Source: Haloplanus litoreus
GTDB taxonomy: Archaea; Halobacteriota; Halobacteria; Halobacteriales; Haloferacaceae
Direction: 5' to 3' (one strand)
Length of the DNA: 64,000 bases
Assembly: GCF_042677945.1 (NCBI RefSeq)
Contig: NZ_JBHUDN010000001.1
The position numbers and the translations under genes were made by a program. The notes under the pieces were generated by a model. The model saw only the letters and a program-made list of their open reading frames with translations, was not told the DNA's origin and did no database searches. This document shows positions 52,541 through 61,809 of this stretch, in pieces; within the stretch, counting starts at the first letter, position 1, and every line of letters begins with the position of its first letter.

Positions 52541-54607
52541 TCACGGGCCGAATTCGGTGTCGACTTCGGGGGCAATTCCGTCGTCGGCGTCCTCGAACTC
52601 GAACTCGGCGCGGAGTTCGCGGATCCGGTCGCGGATGTCCGCCGCGAGTTCGAACTCCAGATTGTCGGCTGCCTCGGCCATCCGGTCTTCCAGTGCCTCG
52701 ATCCGGGCGCGGGCTTCGTCCTCGCTCTCGGGGGCGTCGCCGGTGACGCCCGAGGTGTCCGTCTCGCTTCCCGGGAGGTTCGTCTCGCCCACCGCCTTCT
52801 CGATGGTCGTCGGTTCGTGGCCGTGTTCCTCGTTGAACGCCTGCTGGATGCGGCGACGGCGACGGGTCTCGTCGATGGCCGACTGCATCGAATCCGTCAC
52901 CTCGTCGGCGTACAGCACCACTTCGCCGTTGACGTTTCGGGCCGCACGCCCCATGGTCTGGACGAGCGTCGTCTCCGAGCGGAGAAAGCCCTCCTGGTCG
53001 GCGTCGAGGATGGCGACGAGCGACACCTCGGGGATGTCCAACCCCTCCCGGAGCAGGTTGATGCCGACGAGGACGTCGAAGTCGCCGAGACGCAGGCCAC
53101 GGATGAGTTCGTGACGCTCCAGCGTGTCCGTCTCGTCGTGCATGTACTCGACGGCGACGCCCGCCTCCGAGAGGTACTCGGTGAGGTCCTCGGCCATGCG
53201 CTTGGTGAGCGTCGTCACGAGGACGCGCTCGTCCCGTCGAATCCGGTCGTCGATGCGGTCCATGAGGTCCTCGACCTGTCCCGTCGCGTCCGCCACCTCG
53301 ACGGCGGGGTCGACGAGGTAGGTCGGCCGAACGATCTGTTCGACCACCTGTTCGGAGTGCTCACGTTCGTACTCGCTCGGCGTCGCCGAGACGTACAGCG
53401 TCCGGTTGGTCTTCTCGGTGAACTCCTCGAAGGTGAGCGGGCGATTGTCGTAGGCAGTCGGGAGGCGAAAGCCGTTCTCGACCAGCGAGTCCTTCCGTGA
53501 CTTGTCGCCCTCGTACTGCCCCTTGATCTGGGGGAGGGTCTGGTGGGACTCGTCGATGACCGTCAGGAAGTCGTCGGGGAAGTAATCCAGCAGCGTGTAC
53601 GGCGCCTCCCCGGAGTCACGATCCGAGAGGTGGACGGAGTAGTTCTCGATGCCCGAGCAGTAGCCAGTCTCCCGCAGCATCTCGATGTCGAAGGTGGTAC
53701 GCTCCTCGATTCGCTGCGCGGCGACCAGGTCGCCCTGTCGCTCGAAGTAGCGCACGCGGTCCGCCATCAGGTCTTCTATCTCCGTGATGGCGCCTTCGAG
53801 TCGGTCCTCCGGGATGGAGTAGTGCTCCGCGGGGTGGATCAGGGCGGCGGGTTCGCGGCTCTTCACCTCGCCTTCGAGCGGATCGAGTTTCGTCAGACGG
53901 TCGATTTCGTCGCCCCAGAACTCCACCCGGACGGCGTAGCGCCCGTACATGGGGAACACCTCGACGGTGTCCCCGCGCACCCGGAAGGTGCCCTGCGTGA
54001 AGTCCACGTCGTTGCGGTCGTAGTTCAGGTCGACCAGGCGGGCGAGCAGGTCGTCGCGGTCGATCTTCTGACCCTCCTCGAGGCGCATGGCCATGTCGAC
54101 GTAGTTCGCGGGGTCGCCGAGGCCGTAGATGGCCGACACGGAGGCGACGACGATCACGTCGTTCCGGGTCAGTAGGGAGCGGGTGGCGGAGTGGCGCAGG
54201 CGGTCGATTTCGTCGTTGATCGAGGCGTCCTTGTCGATGAAGGTGTCCGTCTGCTCGACGTAGGCCTCGGGCTGGTAGTAGTCGTAGTAGGAGACGAAGT
54301 ACTCGACGGCGTTGTCGGGAAAGAGGTTGCGGAACTCCTCGTAGAGCTGTGCGGCGAGGGTCTTGTTGTGGGCGATCACCAGCGTCGGCTGCTGGAGTTC
54401 CTCGATCAGCCACGACACCGTGTTCGTCTTGCCGGAGCCGGTAACCCCGAGGAGCGTCTGCTCGTCCATGCCGGCCTCGTAGCCGGCGACGAGTTCCTCG
54501 ATGGCGTCGGGCTGATCGCCCGCTGGATCGAAGGGGGCCTCGACTCGGAACGGGCGGTCGGCGTCGGGGCGGTCCGGCTGGAGCGGACCCGAGTTCGCGT
54601 CGCTCAC
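52541..54607 (-). CDS. uvrB: UvrABC excinuclease subunit B
   Basis: A 688-residue nucleotide-excision repair protein. GVTGSGKTNT is the Walker A site; FVSYYDYYQPEAYV is the beta-hairpin characteristic of UvrB; ATPSEYEREHSEQVVEQIVRPTYL, shown in part, and RAARNVNGEVVLYADEVTDSM belong to helicase motifs V-VI; a C-terminal UVR-type helical domain follows (residues ~630-680). It loads onto damaged DNA with UvrA and recruits UvrC. Start is GTG. Bacterial-type Uvr proteins in haloarchaea are thought to be acquired by transfer. Confidence 0.97.
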   Translation of the reverse strand: MSDANSGPLQPDRPDADRPFRVEAPFDPAGDQPDAIEELVAGYEAGMDEQTLLGVTGSGKTNTVSWLIEELQQPTLVIAHNKTLAAQLYEEFRNLFPDNAVEYFVSYYDYYQPEAYVEQTDTFIDKDASINDEIDRLRHSATRSLLTRNDVIVVASVSAIYGLGDPANYVDMAMRLEEGQKIDRDDLLARLVDLNYDRNDVDFTQGTFRVRGDTVEVFPMYGRYAVRVEFWGDEIDRLTKLDPLEGEVKSREPAALIHPAEHYSIPEDRLEGAITEIEDLMADRVRYFERQGDLVAAQRIEERTTFDIEMLRETGYCSGIENYSVHLSDRDSGEAPYTLLDYFPDDFLTVIDESHQTLPQIKGQYEGDKSRKDSLVENGFRLPTAYDNRPLTFEEFTEKTNRTLYVSATPSEYEREHSEQVVEQIVRPTYLVDPAVEVADATGQVEDLMDRIDDRIRRDERVLVTTLTKRMAEDLTEYLSEAGVAVEYMHDETDTLERHELIRGLRLGDFDVLVGINLLREGLDIPEVSLVAILDADQEGFLRSETTLVQTMGRAARNVNGEVVLYADEVTDSMQSAIDETRRRRRIQQAFNEEHGHEPTTIEKAVGETNLPGSETDTSGVTGDAPESEDEARARIEALEDRMAEAADNLEFELAADIRDRIRELRAEFEFEDADDGIAPEVDTEFGP

Positions 54608-54698
54608 GATGTGTCGTACTGGTCGCTCGAAGGACTTGACGGATTCGCTTGGGTGGCTCGTTCCCCGTCCCCCGCGGTCACACGCCCGCGGACCGCAC

Positions 54699-56558
54699 CT
54701 ACAGCCCCCAGAAGAAGACCAGTCCGAGCGTCGTCACGACGGCGACGAGGAGCTGTAGCGGGCCGCCGACACGGAGGTAGTCGGTGAAGCGGTAGCCGCC
54801 GGGCCCGTAGACCATCAGGTTCGTCTGGTAGCCGATGGGCGTCATGAACGCCGTCGACCCCGCGAACATCACGGCGAGCAGGAAGGTGAGCGGGGTTGCC
54901 CCGAGACGGACGGCGGTGTCGACGGCGATGGGGATCATCAACACGACCGTCGCGACGGGCGTGATGAGGTTCGCGAGCAAGGCTGTGACGACGTAGACGA
55001 GGGCGAGGACGCCGACGAGCGGGAGGACGGCGTCGCTCGCGACCAGCACCCCCGCCAACAGCGCGTCGCCGCCGGTGCGTTGCATCGCGATGCCGAGCGG
55101 GAGGAGTCCGGCGAGCAGGAAGACGACGTTCCAGCTGACGGCGTCGTAGGCGGCCGACGGACGCAGGCAACCGGTGACGATCATCGCCACGACGCCGCCG
55201 AGCGCGGCGATGACGATGGGGAGCCAGCCGAGCGCCGCCACGACGACGACGCCGAGCAGGATGGCGACGGCAGCCGGCGCGTGCGGATCGAGGGGCGCAC
55301 CCGATGTCTCGACGCGAGCCGCCTCGCCGAGGTCCCCCGGATCTTCCGGTTCGTGGGTGACGACCACCTCGTCCCGGTCCGCGAGGTAGGCGATGGCGCC
55401 GGCCGTGGTCTGGAGGAGGAGCGTGTCGCCGGCCCGGAGTTCGACGTCGTCGAGGTCGCGTCGCGTCACCTCGTTGCCGCGACGGACGGCGAGCACCGTC
55501 GTGTCGAACCGCTCGTCGAGGGCCGACTCCCCGATTCGCTTCCCCACGAACCGGGAGTCGTCCGGGACGACGACTTCGGCGAGCATCCCCCGGTGGGGCG
55601 TCTCAGACAGGTCGTCCTCGGTCACCTCGTCGCGGTGGCGGTGGCGCAGACCGTACTCGCCGGCGACTCGGTTGGCCGTCTGGAGCGAGGTGCGGACGGT
55701 GAGCAGGTCACCGGTCCGGAGTCGCTGGTCGCTCGTCGTCGCCAGATACGACTCGCCGTCGCGTTCGATCTGCAGGAAATCCAGGTCGTAGCCGGCGGCC
55801 GCGAGTTCGTCGGCGGCCGCGTCGACGGGGACGTCGACGAACGGGGAGGACTCGCGGACGACGAGGCGGACGAGGTGGTTCTCCAGGTCGAACGCCTCGG
55901 TGAGGTCGGCGGCGGGGTCGATGCGGGCGGGCGTGAGCCATCGCCCGACGGTGAGCAGGTAGACGACGCCGACGAGGAAGATGACGAGACCGAGTTTCGT
56001 GAACTCGAACATCGAGAGCGGGTGGCCGAGCAGTTGTCGGGAGAGATCGCTCGCGAGGATGTTCGTGGCGGTCCCGACGAGCGTCAGTGTCCCGCCGAGC
56101 ATGGCCGCGTAGGAGAGCGGGAGGAGGAGCTTCGACGGCGAGAGCCCGTACCGTCCGGCGAGGTCCGTAATCATCGGAATGAACACCGCGACGACGGGCG
56201 TGTTGTTGACGACGCTGGCGGCGAGTCCCGTCGTCCCCACCGTCGCGCCGAGGAGCCGTCGCTCGTTGCCGCCGGTCGCCCGGCCCAGCGCGGCGCCGAG
56301 ACGGCCGACGAGCCCCGTCCGCTGGACCCCTTCGCTCAGCATGTACATCGCGACGATGGTGAGCGTCGCGGGGCTAGCGAACCCGGAGATGGCCTCGGCC
56401 GGCGTGACCTGCGTCCACGGTTCGAGGACGGCCAGCGAGACGAGCACCGCAAGCGCCGTGGTGTCGTTGGGGATGCGCTCGGTGACGAAGAGAAGGAGGG
56501 CGGCGACGACGAGGCCGAACACCAGCAACGTACTGGCCGGGAGGGGGAACGACGCCAT
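54699..56558 (-). CDS. SLC13-family permease with RCK-C (TrkA-C) domains
   Basis: A 619-residue transporter. The SLC13-type membrane halves (about 11 hydrophobic segments; VVNNTPVVAVFIP and SYAAMLGGTLTLVGTATN near residues 115-155, FAGSTAFMTPIGYQTNL near the C-terminus) flank a soluble middle (~200-400) with two TrkA-C-like repeats (e.g. DLTVRTSLQTANRV, GDTLLLQTTAGAIAYL). It is likely a sodium-coupled dicarboxylate or sulfate symporter regulated by a ligand. ATG 56558 is chosen over a longer frame of non-coding composition. Confidence 0.88.
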   Translation of the reverse strand: MASFPLPASTLLVFGLVVAALLLFVTERIPNDTTALAVLVSLAVLEPWTQVTPAEAISGFASPATLTIVAMYMLSEGVQRTGLVGRLGAALGRATGGNERRLLGATVGTTGLAASVVNNTPVVAVFIPMITDLAGRYGLSPSKLLLPLSYAAMLGGTLTLVGTATNILASDLSRQLLGHPLSMFEFTKLGLVIFLVGVVYLLTVGRWLTPARIDPAADLTEAFDLENHLVRLVVRESSPFVDVPVDAAADELAAAGYDLDFLQIERDGESYLATTSDQRLRTGDLLTVRTSLQTANRVAGEYGLRHRHRDEVTEDDLSETPHRGMLAEVVVPDDSRFVGKRIGESALDERFDTTVLAVRRGNEVTRRDLDDVELRAGDTLLLQTTAGAIAYLADRDEVVVTHEPEDPGDLGEAARVETSGAPLDPHAPAAVAILLGVVVVAALGWLPIVIAALGGVVAMIVTGCLRPSAAYDAVSWNVVFLLAGLLPLGIAMQRTGGDALLAGVLVASDAVLPLVGVLALVYVVTALLANLITPVATVVLMIPIAVDTAVRLGATPLTFLLAVMFAGSTAFMTPIGYQTNLMVYGPGGYRFTDYLRVGGPLQLLVAVVTTLGLVFFWGL

Positions 56559-56630
56559 GCTGAGACGGTCCGCGCGGCGCGGGGATATAACTGGGGAAGG
56601 AACTTGTCCCCCGGGGGCGTAGCGCCGCGT

Positions 56631-56900
56631 ATGACGCGACCACAACTCAAGCGTGCGAGCGACGAACTCGACGCGGCCGCCGACCTGGCCACGGACGAGG
56701 CGAAGACTCGACTCGAGTACCAGGCCGAGCAACTGGCGACGCTGGCGACCCGGGAGTCGGAGACGGATCACGGCCGCCTCGCCAGACACACCAACGCGCT
56801 CCGGGAACTCGCGGCGGAGACCGACGACGAGATAGCCGCCCACGTCGAGGAAGCGATGGAGGCGATCACCGCGTACCGTGAGACGCTCGACGGGGTGTGA
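56631..56900 (+). CDS. Small haloarchaeal helical protein (DUF7553-like), 89 aa
   Basis: An 89-residue acidic protein, almost all helical and probably coiled coil: LKRASDELDAAADLATDE and ALRELAAETDDEIAAHVEEA. Matches my memory of haloarchaeal DUF7553 (unverified). The protein is read from ATG at 56631; a longer upstream frame has non-coding composition. Divergent from the SLC13 gene. Function unknown. Confidence 0.72.
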   Translation: MTRPQLKRASDELDAAADLATDEAKTRLEYQAEQLATLATRESETDHGRLARHTNALRELAAETDDEIAAHVEEAMEAITAYRETLDGV

Positions 56901-56969
56901 TCGACGCCCCCGTGAACTGTTCACGAACCCCCTCGCTTCGGGTGGAGATCCGACCGCCCGCCGTGCCGA

Positions 56970-57687
56970 TCAGCAGACGTTCTTCGGCTTGATGCCCATC
57001 GATTCGAGCGTCTCGACGTAGTCCTCGTAGGCGGCTTCGACGACGGCCGTCGCGGCGCGCCGAGCGCGGTTCCAGTCTTCCTCGTCGTCACAGAGCGAGT
57101 CGAGGGCGTCGACGATCCGGTCCCGGTCGTCGGCGGCCGCGCTCCGGAGGTCACGGAAGGTGCCGGCCGTCGAGGGATCGGCGTCGCCGACGAAGAAGCC
57201 GACCATCTGCCCGGCCGTGCGATCCGTGACGAGGGAGTGACCCAGCGCGCCGCCGAGGCGGGACGCGGCGCCGTCGAGGCCGGCGAGTGTCTCGTAGGTC
57301 CGCCGGTCGGCAGGTTCGGGCGCCGGGTCGGTGTCGCTGTCGACGGTCTCGCGTCGGTCGGCGGCCGTCGCGGCGAGATCCGAAAAGAGGGGTGCCGCTT
57401 CGTCGTCGGCGTCCGCCGCCCACGACTCGAACCGGTCGGCCGCCGCCGCGGCCACCCGCCGCGCGTAGTCGGCGTAGATGGACGACGACGAGCCGACCAG
57501 GTGCAGGTGCAGGTCNNNNNNNNNNNNNNNNNNNNNNNNNNNNNNNNNNNNNNNNNNNNNNNNNNNNNNNNNNNNNNNNNNTCATCTCGCCGTCGGTCAG
57601 TGCGTACAGCCACTTCGAGGAGCCGAGTCGGGAGAGCTCCGTCTCCAGGTCGTCGGTCAGCGCGTCGACGAGGGTCGTTCCGTCCAT
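56970..57687 (-). CDS. Haloarchaeal helical protein of 'transcription antitermination' type, interrupted by assembly gap
   Basis: The N-terminal part (from ATG 57687: DALTDDLETELSRLGSSKW, then LYALTDGEM) stops at a run of N. The C-terminal part (~180 residues, in a different frame) continues to the stop at 56970 and ends MGIKPKNVC. It resembles haloarchaeal proteins sometimes annotated as transcription antitermination proteins; that label is not well supported. Helix-rich, with repeats of Asp/Ala and several His in the middle (DLHLHLV). The frames do not match across the gap, so the true gap is not 66 nt long or carries an error. Confidence 0.65.
57516..57581. other. Assembly gap, 66 N
   Basis: A run of unknown bases inside a gene. 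The sequence bordering it is made of a repeated GTGCAG hexamer (57500-57515), which suggests a short tandem repeat that could not be assembled. Length is probably a placeholder. Confidence 0.95.
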
Positions 57688-58003
57688 GGCTCGCGGTACG
57701 AGAGGCCCCCGTTTGTATGCATCGCCAGCCGGGTCGGACGGCACAACGCGTGCCACCCGTCCGCGGACACTGGCCGAGGCGGCGACCGATCGGTCGGGAC
57801 GGTGATCGACGAACCGCTCGACCGGTGGACCGCCGGGGCCGGCGACGTGCGACGCCGGCGTTCCCGGAGTCGGTGGGTGGTTCGCTGACGGGGAGTCGCG
57901 ACTGGTCGGCGTCGGGGACGAAAAATCGAATCGGTCGACGGGTCGTTACGGCCTCGCGCGTGGCGTCGCTCCGCTCGCCGTTCCACCACGAGGCCTCGTT
58001 CGC
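57688..58003. other. 316-nt intergenic region
   Basis: Between the gap-interrupted gene and the thiosulfate sulfurtransferase gene. It holds a short T run on the - strand (57921-57925), which could end the sulfurtransferase transcript. I see no RNA gene and no conserved coding frame. Confidence 0.55.
57911..57930 (-). terminator. Possible T-rich terminator of the thiosulfate sulfurtransferase gene
   Basis: On the - strand, a G/C-rich stretch is followed by TTTTT (57925-57921), about 75 nt downstream of the stop at 58004. A T run is the main termination signal in archaea. Not a strong case. Confidence 0.35.
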
Positions 58004-58870
58004 TCACTCGGCCTCGCCTTTCTCCACCGGAGCGCCGACGAGGTTGCCCCACTCGGTCCACGAGCCGTCGTAGTTGATGGTGTCCTCGTAGCCGAGGAGT
58101 TCGTGGAGCGCGAACCAGGCGACCGAGGATCGCTCGCCGATGCGGCAGTAGGCGACGGTCGTGCTGTCGCCGTCGATGCCCTCGTCGGCGTAGAGTTCCT
58201 CGATTTCCTCGCGGGTCTTGAACGTGCCGTCGTCGTTGGTGACGGCGGCCCACGAGATGTTTCTCGCGCCGGGGATGTGGCCGCCGCGCTGGGCTGTCTC
58301 CTGGAGTCCCGGGGGTGCGAGAATCTCGCCGCTGAACTCCTCGGGCGAGCGCACGTCGACCAGCGGAACGCCACGCTCGATGGCGTTCTCGACGTCCTCG
58401 CGGTACGCGCGGATGCTCTCACGGGGGCCGGAGGCATCGTAGTCGGCGGCGGGGAACTCCGGGACGTCCGTCGAGAGCGGGTAGTCGTTCTCGAGCCAGT
58501 AGTCCCGGCCGCCGTCCATCAGGCGTACGTCGTCGTGGCCGTAGTACTTGAACTGCCAGTAGGTGTAGGCCGCGAACCAGTTGGAGTTGTCACCGTACAG
58601 GACGACCGTGGAGTCCTCGGAGATACCGTGTCCGCCCAGCAGCGCCTCGAAGTCGCCCTTCGAGAGGATGTCACGGGTCGTCTGGTCCTGAAGCTGCGTC
58701 TCCCAATTGAAGCCGATTGCGCCGGGGGCGTGGCCCTCGTCGTAGGCTTCGGTGTCCACGTCGACCTCCACGAGTCGATAGCCGGGGTCGTCACTCTGGA
58801 AGTCGTCGAGGTGGTTCTCCACCCAGTCAGCCGAGACGAGAACGTCCTTCGCGTACCCTGAATCTGGCAT
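58004..58870 (-). CDS. tssA: Thiosulfate sulfurtransferase (rhodanese), two-domain
   Basis: A 288-residue rhodanese with two domains. The N-terminal domain lacks the catalytic Cys; the C-terminal one holds CRIGERSS, the active-site loop. It moves a sulfane sulfur from thiosulfate to a thiophilic acceptor. The start is ATG at 58870, with a TATA-like box at 58896-58906. It is divergent from a second rhodanese. Probably linked to sulfur transfer or cyanide detoxification. Confidence 0.93.
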   Translation of the reverse strand: MPDSGYAKDVLVSADWVENHLDDFQSDDPGYRLVEVDVDTEAYDEGHAPGAIGFNWETQLQDQTTRDILSKGDFEALLGGHGISEDSTVVLYGDNSNWFAAYTYWQFKYYGHDDVRLMDGGRDYWLENDYPLSTDVPEFPAADYDASGPRESIRAYREDVENAIERGVPLVDVRSPEEFSGEILAPPGLQETAQRGGHIPGARNISWAAVTNDDGTFKTREEIEELYADEGIDGDSTTVAYCRIGERSSVAWFALHELLGYEDTINYDGSWTEWGNLVGAPVEKGEAE

Positions 58871-59102
58871 AGCGATACCTTCTACGGCTCCCGTCCCTAT
58901 AATCCTCACACAACGGGCAGACACGGCCAATCCTCGGCCGAACCAGAAATTATTGCCACATCTTTGGGGACGGAACCGGCCGCCGCCCCGACTCGTCCCG
59001 ATGCCGTGGGGCCGTCCGGCGAGAGAACGAGCAACAATTGCCTCGAAACGCGACGCCGGCCGAAGCGCCGTCACTATATCCGACGGGACAGTACACCGGG
59101 GT
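58871..59102. promoter_or_regulatory. Divergent promoter region of two rhodanese genes
   Basis: 232 nt between the starts of the two rhodaneses. On the - strand, ggattataggg (58896-58906) is about 30 nt from the 58870 start. On the + strand, actatatcc (59073-59081) is about 26 nt from the 59103 start. A third A/T-rich block (58945-58955) in the middle could be a regulator site. Confidence 0.5.
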
Positions 59103-59894
59103 ATGGACGAGGACATCGTCGTCTCCGTCGACTGGCTCGCGGCCCACGGCGACGAGGTACGGGTAGTCGACGTGCGCGACGCCTGGGAGTTCGACGGCAT
59201 CGGACACGTGCCCGGCGCGGTCAACGTTCCCTTCGATCGGTTCCGCAGCGAGGCGGGCGACGAGGGGATGCTCCCCGGGGCGGAGCGGTGGACGGAACTG
59301 ATGGAGTCGGCCGGTGTCGGCACCGACGACCGACTGGTCGCGTACGACGACGAACACGGCGTCTTCGCGGCCCGGTTCCTAGTGACCGCGATGCTGTACG
59401 GCCACCGTGGCCTCCACTTGCTCGACGGGGACTACAGCGCGTGGAACCGGACCCACGAGACGACGACGGCCGCGGCGGACGTGACGCCGGCGACGTACGA
59501 GGTTCGGGAGCCGACGTCGTCGCCGCTGGTCGACTTCGAGACGGTCCGGGACGCCCTCGGCACCGAGGCAGTGATCGTCGACACGCGCGAGGCCTGGGAG
59601 TACGAGGAGGGACACCTCCCGGGTGCGGTACAGCTCGACTGGCGCGAACTCGTCGACGCGGAGACGCGGGGGCTGAAACCGCGAGCCGAACTGGAGTCGC
59701 TGCTCGCCGACCGGGGGATCAGCCCCGACCGTCGGATCGTCCTCTACTGCAACACGGCCCGGCGCATCAGCCACACGTTCGTCGTCCTTCGGTATCTGGG
59801 CTACGACGACGTCGACTTCTACGAAGGAAGCCTCACGGAGTGGAAAGAGCGGGGAGGACCGCTGGAGACGGTCGACGAAGGCGAAGGCGAGTGA
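59103..59894 (+). CDS. Two-domain rhodanese (sulfurtransferase)
   Basis: A 263-residue rhodanese-type protein. The N-terminal domain (DVRDAWEFDGIGHVPGAVNVPFDRF) is inactive; the C-terminal one has LYCNTARRISH, with Cys as catalytic residue, and the typical GYDDVDFYEGSLTEW end. Divergent partner of the 58004 gene, so the two are probably regulated together from the shared 232-nt region. Substrate (thiosulfate or mercaptopyruvate) cannot be told from sequence. Confidence 0.92.
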   Translation: MDEDIVVSVDWLAAHGDEVRVVDVRDAWEFDGIGHVPGAVNVPFDRFRSEAGDEGMLPGAERWTELMESAGVGTDDRLVAYDDEHGVFAARFLVTAMLYGHRGLHLLDGDYSAWNRTHETTTAAADVTPATYEVREPTSSPLVDFETVRDALGTEAVIVDTREAWEYEEGHLPGAVQLDWRELVDAETRGLKPRAELESLLADRGISPDRRIVLYCNTARRISHTFVVLRYLGYDDVDFYEGSLTEWKERGGPLETVDEGEGE

Positions 59895-59913
59895 GCGCCG
59901 CGAACGGGACGGT

Positions 59914-60915
59914 TCAGTCCTCCGAGACGGGCACGTCGTTGAGTTCTTCCGACAGGAGTTCGCCGGTCTCGACGAGGAGTCCAACGGCGAGGGGACCGGC
60001 GATGATCCCGACGGGACCGACCGTCAGGAGGCCGCCGACAAAGCCCACGAAGTAGAGACTGCCCGGCAGATCGGCGGTCCCTCGGGACAACCGGGGGCGG
60101 ATCACCACGTCGGGGAGCCAGCCCACGAAGAGACTCCCGACGACGAAGACCAGCGTCGCCCGGGTCGGGTCCCCGGCCGCCAGGTGGCCAACGGCGAGGA
60201 TAGCGATCAGGATCGACGGGCCGATCACCGGGAGGAACTGCAGGATGGCGGCGAGGACGGCGAGCGTGAGGAAGTAGGGGTAGCCGAGGAGGAAAAAGAG
60301 CACGAGCGCGACGACGAACGTGCCCGCGGCCGTCGCCGCCTGAAGGACGTAGATGCCGAAGAGTGTGGCACGGGTCCGCCGACTCAGCGCCCGGACCGCG
60401 TCGCGGTAGCCGGCCGGAACGACCGCGAGGGCCCCACGGTGTGCGTCCGTGGTGCTGGAGAGGAGGGCGAAAAGGACCATCAGGAACACCGTCAGTTTGA
60501 GCGCGAGGACGGGAGCGACGACGGCGGAGGAACGGGCGAGTTGCCGGCCGTAGGAGACGGCGATGGCTCGTGCCTGCGAGAGGGTGACGGTCGGCGAGAA
60601 GCCGTAGAGATCGACGGTGAGCGTCGGCGGGAGCGCCGCGAGAAAGGTGACGATGGTGTCGAGTCGGTCGGCCACCACGACCACCAGCGGAACGGCGAGG
60701 ACGAGGACGGCGAGGGCGGCGAGGAGCGTCGTCACGAAACTGGCCCGCCACAGCGAGAGTCCCCGCCGGGTCAGTTCCTCACGGACGGGAAAGAGGAGGT
60801 ACGCGACGGTGATGGCGAAAAAGACCGTCGCGAGCACGTCCGCGAGGAGGGCGGCGGCCCCGGCGGCGAAGACGACGAAGACCACGCCCAGGACGTATCG
60901 ACGTTGGAGCGTCAC
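59914..60915 (-). CDS. AI-2E family transporter (PerM-like)
   Basis: A 333-residue membrane protein with about eight hydrophobic segments and the AI-2E signature region (GILQFLPVIGPSIL-type loop, here ILQFLPVIGPSILIAI). Family members act as exporters or sodium-proton antiporters; substrate unknown. Start is GTG at 60915. A 13-bp palindrome lies 40 nt upstream (60955-60967). It converges on the second rhodanese with 19 nt between stops. Confidence 0.88.
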   Translation of the reverse strand: MTLQRRYVLGVVFVVFAAGAAALLADVLATVFFAITVAYLLFPVREELTRRGLSLWRASFVTTLLAALAVLVLAVPLVVVVADRLDTIVTFLAALPPTLTVDLYGFSPTVTLSQARAIAVSYGRQLARSSAVVAPVLALKLTVFLMVLFALLSSTTDAHRGALAVVPAGYRDAVRALSRRTRATLFGIYVLQAATAAGTFVVALVLFFLLGYPYFLTLAVLAAILQFLPVIGPSILIAILAVGHLAAGDPTRATLVFVVGSLFVGWLPDVVIRPRLSRGTADLPGSLYFVGFVGGLLTVGPVGIIAGPLAVGLLVETGELLSEELNDVPVSED

Positions 60916-60954
60916 GCCGCCATCTGCGCCCGGCGCAGTGAAAGTCGTTTCCTA

Positions 60955-60967
60955 GAGAACAGTTCTC
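60955..60967. promoter_or_regulatory. 13-bp palindrome upstream of the AI-2E gene
   Basis: GAGAAC-A-GTTCTC, perfect six-base arms, 40 nt upstream of the GTG at 60915. The position fits an operator for the AI-2E gene. No regulator is identified. Confidence 0.4.
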
Positions 60968-61144
60968 AACTCCGATCGCACGCAGCCCGGTGATCGGACG
61001 TGCAACGACTGACGGCGGCTACCGTATCCTCGGGTCCGAGCGGTCACGGGTGCGCTCCCGGGTCGAGCGGCGGTGACCGAGAACGGAGGCGGTCGGCAGC
61101 CACGGAACCCCCGCCCCTTTACCGCCGGAGAGCGAGGGGAGGGT

Positions 61145-61603
61145 ATGGTTGGAGCGACCCGACGGTACAAACTGGCGGACACCGCCCAACAGATCGTCGG
61201 GGGGTTCCTGCTCGCGGGACCGTTCGTCGTCACGGAGGAAGTGTGGACGCTGGCCGCCGACATGACGTGGGTGCAGGCGCTCGCGACCGTCGGCATCGTC
61301 TTCGGTATCGGGTACGGCACGCTCTACAAGGCCGACGACCGCGACCCGGAAAGTGAGACCGAAGTCGCCGGCGTTCCGCTCCGGTTCGTCTCGCTCATCC
61401 TCGTCTCCTACTGCTCGGTGCTCGTACTCGCCCTTGCGTTCGGGGCACCCGGGACGTTCCTCGACGTCGGGGTCGACGGCCCGACCGTCGGAATCGGGGG
61501 GGCCACGGTCGCGCTCGAGACGGTCGAGGTGACCCTCAAGGCCGTCAGCGTCGGAGCAGTGTTCAGCGTCATCGGCGCCGCAACGGCGGACTCGGTGTTC
61601 TGA
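61145..61603 (+). CDS. DUF2391 membrane protein
   Basis: A 152-residue protein with four membrane segments and a polar loop (residues ~65-80). It matches DUF2391 (a family of unknown function in archaea and cyanobacteria) from the N-terminal RRYKLADTAQQIVGGFLLAG and the second-half LRFVSLILVSYCSVLVLAL. ATG at 61145; an A/T-poor box (cctttacc near 61116) is at leaderless distance. Function unknown. Confidence 0.82.
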   Translation: MVGATRRYKLADTAQQIVGGFLLAGPFVVTEEVWTLAADMTWVQALATVGIVFGIGYGTLYKADDRDPESETEVAGVPLRFVSLILVSYCSVLVLALAFGAPGTFLDVGVDGPTVGIGGATVALETVEVTLKAVSVGAVFSVIGAATADSVF

Positions 61604-61777
61604 ACGGGCGGACGGCGGGCGGGCGACGGTCGACATCGGCGCCGCGGTGTGGGCGGCGGGTCACGTCGGTCGACGTCCGCGGCGCGGGGGGTACACCAGT
61701 CGGTCCGGGATCGGCTCCAGGGATGGGATACCCGCGGCGTCGTCTTCGGGTGTCGCGGCCACACCGGATTCCTCGCA

Positions 61778-61787
61778 GAAGTTAAGT
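61778..61787 (+). promoter_or_regulatory. TATA box of the 61810 gene
   Basis: gaagttaagt, centred about 27 nt before the ATG at 61810. Confidence 0.55.
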
Positions 61788-61809
61788 CCGTTCGGTCGAT
61801 GGAACGGGT

